This document shows positions 6,759 through 11,102 of a stretch of 11,102 nucleotides of DNA, piece after piece. The stretch's first letter is position 1, and every line of letters begins with the position of its first letter. The translations under genes were made by a program, and so were the position numbers. Under the pieces are notes generated by a model. It ran no database searches. It saw only the letters and a list, made by a program, of their open reading frames with translations, and was not told the DNA's origin. The stretch comes from Planctomycetota bacterium (GTDB lineage Bacteria; Planctomycetota; Phycisphaerae; WQYP01). The stretch lies in NCBI GenBank assembly GCA_021852245.1, contig JAJZNY010000158.1:1-11102 (forward strand). Direction: 5' to 3'.

Positions 6759-7469
6759 TCAGACCCCAGCGGCATGAGCCGAGGCCAGTTCGGCGGTCGT
6801 AGGAGCATCGGACGGATCGCTACCGGGGCCGAATTTTTCAACTGCTACGGCAAGACCTGCCGCCATCATGGCATCGAGGGCGGACTGGAGATTAACCACC
6901 ACATTCTGCCAATTGAGATTTCTGATGATCGCATTGAGATATTCCGTCCGACGCGAGCCATAATCGTAATAGTAGGCATGATCGGCCATATCAATCGCAA
7001 TGACCGGTGTGGCATTCCACATGGGAAATTGCCCATTTTGGGCCGATGTGATGTTGATTAAGTGCCCTGAGTGATGATCGAGCACGGTAAATACCCAGCC
7101 ATGAGTTGAGAGGGCTGTCCTGGTCAGATCGGAGAGAAAATTGTCGAACGATCCGAAGTCTGATTTAACGGCGTCGGAAAGTAAACGGGGTCGATCCATC
7201 TCGCCGCTGCCGAGGAGACTGAAATACAATTCGTGATTCCGAGCTGCGGCCAGAGTAAAGGTGAGATCTCGCTTGAGATTGCGCAGATCGTTGTCGGTGG
7301 CGCTGCGTTTCTGCCGAACGGCCTGGCCGTGGATACCGCAGAGTTCATGTGCCTTATGCACATAACCGAGATAGAGCTTGTAGTGATCCTCTATAAGCGC
7401 CGAGCTGAGTCCGGCAACGTGCGCCAAATTCTCAAAATGACGAACTGCGGGTACCTTAACGCACGACAT
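6759..7469 (-). CDS. Fe/Mn-type superoxide dismutase, divergent subfamily
   Basis: This 236-residue protein converts superoxide to oxygen and hydrogen peroxide. The four metal ligands of the family can be placed: His29 in EDHYKLYLGYV, His79 in NHELYFSLL, and Asp160 and His164 in DMADHAYYYDYGSRR. The SFDNFLSDLTRTALSTHGWVF segment (107-127) and QNG (144-146) match the C-terminal domain. It departs from classical enzymes: the HHxxYV helix is replaced by HYKLYLGYV, and the W of DVWEHAYY is Ala162. No signal peptide is visible, so it is probably cytoplasmic. The frame opens far upstream (7652), but a perfect GGAGG lies 8 nt before ATG 7469, which I take as the start. Metal choice (Fe, Mn or cambialistic) cannot be read. 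The C-terminal about 25 residues are Ala/Pro-rich and extra. Confidence 0.85.
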   Translation of the reverse strand: MSCVKVPAVRHFENLAHVAGLSSALIEDHYKLYLGYVHKAHELCGIHGQAVRQKRSATDNDLRNLKRDLTFTLAAARNHELYFSLLGSGEMDRPRLLSDAVKSDFGSFDNFLSDLTRTALSTHGWVFTVLDHHSGHLINITSAQNGQFPMWNATPVIAIDMADHAYYYDYGSRRTEYLNAIIRNLNWQNVVVNLQSALDAMMAAGLAVAVEKFGPGSDPSDAPTTAELASAHAAGV

Positions 7470-7510
7470 GATCAACTCCTCCGATACATCCCTCGACACT
7501 GCCGCCGAAT

Positions 7511-7547
7511 GGCTTACCCTGATTATCGACAGCCTACCTTGATTATC
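7511..7547. repeat. Tandem 17-bp direct repeat upstream of the superoxide dismutase gene
   Basis: Two 17-mers, at 7511-7527 and 7531-7547, agree at 14 of 17 positions with a 20-bp period. On the minus strand each reads GATAATCA, then GGTA, then a GC pair. They lie 42-78 nt upstream of the dismutase ATG, close to a possible -10 TATAAC (7551-7556). A 20-bp period puts both copies on the same DNA face, as expected for a pair of repressor or activator sites. GATAAT is also the Fur-box hexamer, but a full Fur box is not present. Confidence 0.5.
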
Positions 7548-7679
7548 GCCGTTATACAAGGAAATTCCGGCAATTTTTCCCGCATGCCAGAAGCTGAAGC
7601 GATATGGCCAGCCTATCATCACAGCGGGCGGAATCTTCGGACCCGACTTCATCCATCCCTTGAGTCGCTCTGCCGCAGA

Positions 7680-7692
7680 GAACTTGAAGTTC
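7680..7692. promoter_or_regulatory. Palindrome overlapping a plus-strand -35 box
   Basis: GAACTT-G-AAGTTC is a perfect 13-bp palindrome. It covers the -35 of the promoter at 7684-7712, a classic place for a repressor site. It has the GAAC-N-GTTC form of Gram-positive LexA boxes but with a five-base gap instead of four. Confidence 0.4.
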
Positions 7693-7712
7693 GCCTTAAG
7701 TTAGGATAAGAT
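7684..7712 (+). promoter_or_regulatory. Plus-strand promoter of the leader upstream of lexA
   Basis: TTGAAG (7684-7689), a 17-nt spacer and TAAGAT (7707-7712). The predicted start near 7719 gives a leader of about 128 nt before the ATG at 7847. No better promoter is seen between here and lexA, so it may drive lexA as well. Confidence 0.5.
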
Positions 7713-7736
7713 ACCAAACAGAATCCTTACAGAAAG

Positions 7737-7758
7737 GTTCAAGAGTTTGATCTTGAAC
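7737..7758 (+). repeat. Inverted repeat in the leader, 8-bp arms
   Basis: GTTCAAGA and TCTTGAAC are perfect arms around a six-base GTTTGA centre. It begins about 18 nt after the predicted transcript start, so it can be a 5' hairpin in RNA or an operator in DNA. Its CTTGAAC arm resembles the palindrome at 7680-7692 (shared TTGAA core), hinting at one regulator. Confidence 0.45.
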
Positions 7759-7826
7759 GGTCGAATAAGGAAACAGGCGAATGTGGACGAAGGCAAGCGA
7801 TGGCTGCCACGGACGGTACTAAATTG

Positions 7827-7842
7827 CTGGAAAGGAGTCCAG
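7827..7842 (+). promoter_or_regulatory. Hairpin presenting the ribosome-binding site in its loop
   Basis: CTGGA and TCCAG pair perfectly, leaving exactly AAGGAG (7832-7837) as the loop. The ATG at 7847 follows 9 nt after the GGAG. Displaying or hiding a Shine-Dalgarno sequence this way is a known layout for translational control. Confidence 0.5.
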
Positions 7843-7846
7843 AAAA

Positions 7847-8689
7847 ATGAAGGTCAATTCAGCCTCATATCTCCGGCCGTTAATCGGTCAAAAATCTGAT
7901 CACAAACCATCAGCGACGCGAATCCGGCCGTCGCATAGTCTTGTTGGTAAATTACAGAGTCCGCACCATCCATTGCGGCAGCAGGCTGAGCCGCTTTGCA
8001 CGTTCGGCCCGGGTGGCGAATATGTGGTTGATTGGTTCGCTGGGCAAGGCCGACAAACAGCCTTCCCGGAGCGTGAGAAGGCGGTAATAATTCCTGCATC
8101 CGCAGGCTCCGGCGAACCGCTGAAAGCCGGCGACTGCGGGCGAAACGATGCTCAGACTCGCCCCATCGGCCTTAAACCCTTACAGCTTTTATCTGAAGAA
8201 TTGAAGCGCCTTTTCTCAGGCGACCATCCCGGCCGCGTCCTTCGCGCCGACGCACACCCACATTGGATGGCTCCATGCGTGGCATGCGGCCAGCATAATC
8301 AATACTCGCCCTGGACTAGCAATGCACTCCCTCAACCCGGCCCCAGACCCCGATCCGCAATCCTTCACCTCGGTATAACGGCTGCCGAAAGCAACTACCA
8401 TTCGATGGCCCGTCCTTTTACTTCCAGCGGACGATCCTTGACCGAAGTTTCAGACCAGCTTTTCCCGGAGATAACTTATGAATCCAACCCCCAAACAACT
8501 CAAAATCCTGCAAGCGATCGACGACTGGCGTCGGAGGGAGGGCTATTCCCCGACGATGCAGGAATTGGCCGATCAACTCGGCGTGTCGAAAGTCACCGTT
8601 TTCGAGCACGTACAGGCGCTGGAGCGAAAAGGGCTTCTGGATCGACAGAAGCACAAGGCTCGCTCTTTGAACCTCAGCCCACGAGCTAA
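7847..8689 (+). CDS. Uncertain reading frame upstream of and running into lexA
   Basis: This is an open frame of 280 codons. It starts right after an in-frame stop (7820-7822) at an ATG with a good AAGGAG box, and it stays open through 630 bp that hold no other gene. By my rough count GC is highest at codon position 1 and lowest at position 2, the pattern expected of coding DNA. Against it, the last 212 nt overlap lexA (from 8478) in another frame. The product is rich in Pro, Arg, Ser and His, has no signal peptide or membrane segment, and matches no family I know. The real product may end before lexA through a frameshift or lost stop, or the stretch may be a long untranslated lexA leader. 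Only the part before about 8477 is worth considering as coding. Confidence 0.3.
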   Translation: MKVNSASYLRPLIGQKSDHKPSATRIRPSHSLVGKLQSPHHPLRQQAEPLCTFGPGGEYVVDWFAGQGRQTAFPEREKAVIIPASAGSGEPLKAGDCGRNDAQTRPIGLKPLQLLSEELKRLFSGDHPGRVLRADAHPHWMAPCVACGQHNQYSPWTSNALPQPGPRPRSAILHLGITAAESNYHSMARPFTSSGRSLTEVSDQLFPEITYESNPQTTQNPASDRRLASEGGLFPDDAGIGRSTRRVESHRFRARTGAGAKRASGSTEAQGSLFEPQPTS

Positions 8690-9104
8690 GCTTCCGGCGT
8701 CAAGCAGCAGCGGAATACTTCCGTTGGTCGGATCCATCGCCGCAGGCAAGCCAATCGAGGCGATTGAAAACCCGGATCATATCGACCTGCGGGACTATTT
8801 TGCATCGCGGTCGCAGACTTTTATGCTGCGGGTCCGGGGTAATTCCATGATTGAAGATCACATCGCCGACGGCGATATGGTCATTGCGGAACAGCGCACC
8901 ACCGCCCGCGATGGGGATATTGTGGTTGCGCTTCTGGAAGATGGTTCCGCAACTCTGAAACGGTTCTACCGTGAGAATGGTCGGATCAGACTTCAGCCGG
9001 CAAACGGAAGTATGCAACCGATCTACGTTGACGGCGATCTAAAAATTCAAGGTGTGGTAATCGGTGTGCTGAGACGCTACGGTCGTAGCAGTAAGGTGGG
9101 GTGA
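8478..9104 (+). CDS. lexA: LexA repressor of the SOS response
   Basis: This is a 208-residue protein of normal length. The N-terminal winged helix (about 1-65) contains GYSPTMQELADQLGVSKVTVFEHVQALERKGLL with the recognition helix around 36-50. The C-terminal self-cleaving domain has the Ala89-Gly90 cleavage site (SIAAGKPIEA), nucleophile Ser123 (GNSM) and general base Lys161 (DGSATLKRFY). All needed residues are present, so it should be cleaved with RecA filament after DNA damage. A GGAG box sits 7 nt before ATG 8478. It is followed 121 bp later by a SRAP gene, another DNA-damage function. The LexA operator of this lineage is not known to me and no classical box lies at the start. Confidence 0.95.
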   Translation: MNPTPKQLKILQAIDDWRRREGYSPTMQELADQLGVSKVTVFEHVQALERKGLLDRQKHKARSLNLSPRAKLPASSSSGILPLVGSIAAGKPIEAIENPDHIDLRDYFASRSQTFMLRVRGNSMIEDHIADGDMVIAEQRTTARDGDIVVALLEDGSATLKRFYRENGRIRLQPANGSMQPIYVDGDLKIQGVVIGVLRRYGRSSKVG

Positions 9105-9133
9105 GGCGCAGCGGCCGTTGACCCGCGGGCTGT

Positions 9134-9155
9134 GCTGTTTCTGTTTCAAGACAGC
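9134..9155 (+). terminator. Possible hairpin after lexA
   Basis: GCTGTTT and AAGACAGC can form a seven-pair stem (one G-T pair) about 30 nt after the lexA stop. No U-tract follows, so termination would be weak. Confidence 0.25.
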
Positions 9156-9189
9156 GATATGCCGCACCGGCTGAAACCGGGCGTATTGG

Positions 9190-9219
9190 CTGACGTAAAT
9201 GCAAGTTTCATGGTAAATT
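9190..9219 (+). promoter_or_regulatory. Extended -10 promoter of the SRAP gene, leaderless
   Basis: CTGACG (9190-9195), an 18-nt spacer ending in TGG, and TAAATT (9214-9219). Seven bases past the -10 is position 9226, exactly the A of the ATG. No Shine-Dalgarno box precedes the ATG, so the transcript is probably leaderless. Confidence 0.45.
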
Positions 9220-9225
9220 TTCGTC

Positions 9226-9801
9226 ATGTGTGCTCGCTACAGACTGACCAGTTCACCATCACAGATAGCCGTGCACCTGGGCATAACGCTCGATCCTGAC
9301 ACCATGTCACAACTCAGTCCGCGCCTGAATATTTGCGTTTCGCAGAGGGTTCCGATTGTACGATCTGACGGCGGAGTACGGCGGCTGCAGATGGCGGAGT
9401 GGGGCTTTCGGGCAACATGGGACAGCGGCAAACGGATATTCAATGCCATGGCTGAAACCGCTGATCGAAAACCCACGTTCCGCACTGCGTTCGCGAGTCG
9501 TCGCTGCCTGCTTCCGGCGGACGGGTTTTACGAATGGCCAGATAAAAAAAAGGTGTTGGTTCACTATCAGGACGATCGGTTATTCTGTTTTGGCGGACTC
9601 TGGCAGGGAGATGAGGTAACGATGCTTACCTGTTCGCCCAATGACTTTATGCAGCCCATTCACCGCCGCATGCCGGTTATTCTCTCTCCAGATCAATATG
9701 AACGATGGTTGGATATCAACACGCCTGTCGCCGAATTAAAAACGATGACCGGTCCACGTCCGTGGCAGATGATGAACGCGTCGCCGACTGCTGTTGCGTG
9801 A
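9226..9801 (+). CDS. yedK: SRAP-domain abasic-site protein (YedK/HMCES family)
   Basis: This is a 191-residue protein. SRAP proteins bind abasic sites in single-stranded DNA and form a covalent thiazolidine link through Cys2 after Met removal. Cys2 is present (MCARYRL), as are the active-site Asn73 and Glu77 region (NAMAET, where most members have NARAET), Glu103 in CLLPADGFYEW, and His146 in IHRRMPVIL. The order and spacing are those of a functional enzyme. It is shorter than the usual about 220 residues, mainly by trimmed loops and a short tail after RPWQMMN. It lies just downstream of lexA on the same strand with its own promoter, consistent with DNA-damage control. The ATG has no ribosome-binding site; the Cys2 requirement makes this start secure. 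Confidence 0.92.
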   Translation: MCARYRLTSSPSQIAVHLGITLDPDTMSQLSPRLNICVSQRVPIVRSDGGVRRLQMAEWGFRATWDSGKRIFNAMAETADRKPTFRTAFASRRCLLPADGFYEWPDKKKVLVHYQDDRLFCFGGLWQGDEVTMLTCSPNDFMQPIHRRMPVILSPDQYERWLDINTPVAELKTMTGPRPWQMMNASPTAVA

Positions 9802-9835
9802 AATCATGCATCGGCAGGGATGCGGTCACGGGAAG

Positions 9836-9849
9836 CGGTTCGAGAACCG
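9836..9849. terminator. Hairpin between convergent genes
   Basis: CGGTT and AACCG pair around CGAG in the 54-bp gap between the SRAP stop and the convergent gene's stop. A second small inverted repeat (GCATC/GATGC, 9808-9823) precedes it. Neither has a U-tract, so bidirectional termination is only suggested by position. Confidence 0.25.
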
Positions 9850-9855
9850 GGCAAC

Positions 9856-10980
9856 TCATCGATTGTTGAGCTTACGCATGAGAGAATTGAATCGCAGGGA
9901 ATCATTATGATTCCACAGATGCAATTCCCAACGCCAACGGCGCAATAATAATTTTGGGAAATGATGCGCGACCGCATAGCGGTATGCGGCAATGCGAACC
10001 TGCCTGCGAATTTTCAGATCCACCGGTCCCCACGCCCCCGATTGCCGGGTCAATCGCCAGAGCCGCCACGCCGCTGATGCCCTGATTTTGGCGGTGGGCA
10101 CTATGTTCGGCGGCCGGTAATGGTGAACGGGCAGGCCGTCAAGACGATGATAATCGGTGTCAAGATGTCGGCGGGCAAGGCGATCCAGAAACATGCCCTG
10201 CACCGGCATCCAGAAACCGTAATTTCTCTTCAGGCGGACCTGATAATCACCCGGTCCCTTGAGCAGAAAGCGGCAGTATTCACCGCCGAAGAATTGGTAA
10301 ATTCGTGCAACGGCGAGCGGCTGTTCATGCTGCAGTGCGTAAGTTGGATTTTTAGCGTTTGGATAAACCATCGCGACATAATCGCGGATTTTGTTCATGC
10401 CATGCTGCCCATCCTTGTTGTGATAATAAAAGCTCAGGGCGTAAATGCCGCTCGGAATCCGAACGTCGAGCCACATGTCGGGACCGTCGGTTAGGCGCGG
10501 GTAACGGCCGCCGGCGTCATTCCACTCTCCTTCGATCCGCATCCGGGCGTCGGGGAAATAGAGAGTGGACCGGAGCGTCGAGTTCGGCCACGCCAAATAG
10601 CATGCCCAGTCCCCCTGATTAAAAAATTGGGGATATGGGGACTTTTCGCGTACGATTTCACATCGCGCTTTCCCACCAAAAAACTGTTCCTGGGCATCGG
10701 AAAACTCAGTTGTCCCGCAGCAGAGGCGTGCGAAATTAACGCCGTAGTGCCCCAGCCAATCTCCCTGTGTGGACCAGTCGCAACCGAGCACGGCGGCAGT
10801 CGGCGGAGCCCCGAAGCCAGCTTTCATCGATTCCATCATCCGCACGAGTTGCATCGCTGAGGGTGCAGGCGCAGGCTTTGGTAAGGCAGCCCGTGGCCGA
10901 TAGTGTCCGGTCGCGTCATTGATGACCGTAGAAAGCGGGCCAGGTGCCGTCTTGAACCAGTACACGCCACTGCCATAGTG
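9856..10980 (-). pseudogene. 5'-truncated gene for an exported protein of unknown function
   Basis: The remaining frame encodes about 374 residues and has no proper start. A GTG at 10965 has no ribosome-binding site, and the sense reading continues upstream of it (His-Tyr-Gly-Ser-Gly) right up to the insertion element at 10981. Recognisable stretches, counted from that GTG: a Pro/Ala linker (about 24-37), CDWSTQGDWLGHYG (62-75), a beta-sandwich-like part with DVRIPSGIYALSFYYHNKDG (167-186) and RDYVAMVYP (194-202), and an Arg/Trp-rich C-terminal tail. The TQGDW and P-x-G-Y-x-L-S-x-Y-Y motifs recall large secreted proteins of Planctomycetota with carbohydrate-binding-like domains; no activity is known to me. 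The signal peptide and N-terminus are presumably beyond the element, outside the window. Confidence 0.6.
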
Positions 10981-10998
10981 TACTGTCCCATATTTAAC

Positions 10999-11027
10999 TT
11001 GACATATAGGGCGAGGTGCGGTATGCT
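10999..11027 (+). promoter_or_regulatory. Transposase promoter
   Basis: TTGACA (10999-11004), a 17-nt spacer and TATGCT (11022-11027). Seven bases on is 11034, the A of the transposase ATG, so the message would be leaderless. It lies entirely within the element's end. Confidence 0.6.
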
Positions 11028-11033
11028 GGTGTC

Positions 11034-11102
11034 ATGGCGAATAAACCTGCATCAGCGTTATCGTGTAGTCAAGAACAGAGATTGGAACTGGAGCGGATGG
11101 AG
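11034..11102 (+). CDS. IS630-family transposase, N-terminal fragment
   Basis: The 23 visible codons start MANKPASALS and continue with SQEQRLELERME. This resembles the start of IS630-type transposases, where a short Pro/Ala/Ser-rich lead is followed by an LSxEQRxxLE helix opening the helix-turn-helix domain. The catalytic DDE domain is outside the window. There is no ribosome-binding site and a strong promoter places the transcript start at the ATG. Family assignment rests on this short stretch plus the TA junction. Confidence 0.5.
   Translation, partial: MANKPASALSCSQEQRLELERME

Larger units (their letters stand above)
10981..11102 (+). mobile_element. IS630-like insertion element, left end (runs off window)
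   Basis: The reading frame of the neighbouring gene stops making sense at a TA dinucleotide (10981-10982), and 53 bp later a transposase-like start begins. IS630/Tc1 elements insert at TA. The sequence from 10981 would carry the terminal inverted repeat, but the other end is outside the window, so the repeat and target duplication cannot be confirmed. Confidence 0.5.

Noticed and set aside
7470..7652. 61 extra codons before the superoxide dismutase
   Set aside because: This stretch holds the direct repeats and ends at a perfect GGAGG before ATG 7469; the family start fits the shorter form.
7743..7753. AGAGTTTGATC, identical to the start of bacterial 16S rRNA
   Set aside because: Only 11 nt match; what follows is not rRNA, and the match lies across the centre of an inverted repeat.
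7854..8099. 81-codon minus-strand frame upstream of lexA
   Set aside because: No ribosome-binding site or recognisable product, and it lies opposite the better-supported plus-strand frame.
1..11102. CRISPR array, phage genes, toxin-antitoxin or defence module
   Set aside because: No regularly spaced repeats or matching protein families were seen on either strand.

Overview
The window looks like a chromosomal segment of a Gram-negative-type bacterium with about 54% GC. Two lipoprotein signal peptides, a DUF481 outer-membrane barrel and large exported proteins point to an outer membrane. The style of the exported proteins (a GH-D-like enzyme starting its barrel with an FGYWTDN motif, and a TQGDW-type secreted protein) suggests Planctomycetota, perhaps Phycisphaerae, or a related PVC or acidobacterial lineage. 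This placement is inference and no marker gene settles it.

Layout, left to right. Bases 1-590 (minus) hold the first 23 codons of a lipoprotein that runs off the window, preceded by a short Cys-rich exported protein with its own near-leaderless promoter. Bases 747-2129 (minus) are a complete fluoride-resistance operon: sigma70-type promoter, fluoride (crcB-motif) riboswitch, intrinsic terminator, the CrcB/Fluc channel and a tandem DUF190 protein. A tRNA-Ala(CGC) gene follows at 2256-2326 (minus). Bases 2554-6207 (minus) hold a secreted GH-D-clan-like glycoside hydrolase and a DUF481 outer-membrane protein, then a small lipoprotein (6378-6632) and a divergent Fe/Mn superoxide dismutase (6759-7469).

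At about 7.5-7.85 kb transcription diverges. The spacer has a 20-nt-period direct repeat on the SOD side. On the plus side it has a promoter overlapping a palindrome, an inverted repeat, and a hairpin presenting a Shine-Dalgarno sequence in its loop. That leader precedes a long unrecognised reading frame which runs into lexA. lexA (8478-9104) and a SRAP/YedK-type abasic-site protein (9226-9801) form an SOS/DNA-damage pair on the plus strand.

The right end (9856-10980, minus) is a secreted protein of unknown function that has lost its 5' end where an IS630-like element begins at a TA dinucleotide (10981). The transposase start at 11034 is the last gene seen.

The parts are mostly stress defence (fluoride, superoxide, DNA damage) and envelope or carbohydrate functions, each with its own regulation. 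No CRISPR array, phage or toxin-antitoxin module is visible. The least explained parts are the structured leader and open frame upstream of lexA, and the set of genes that appear to start without a leader.
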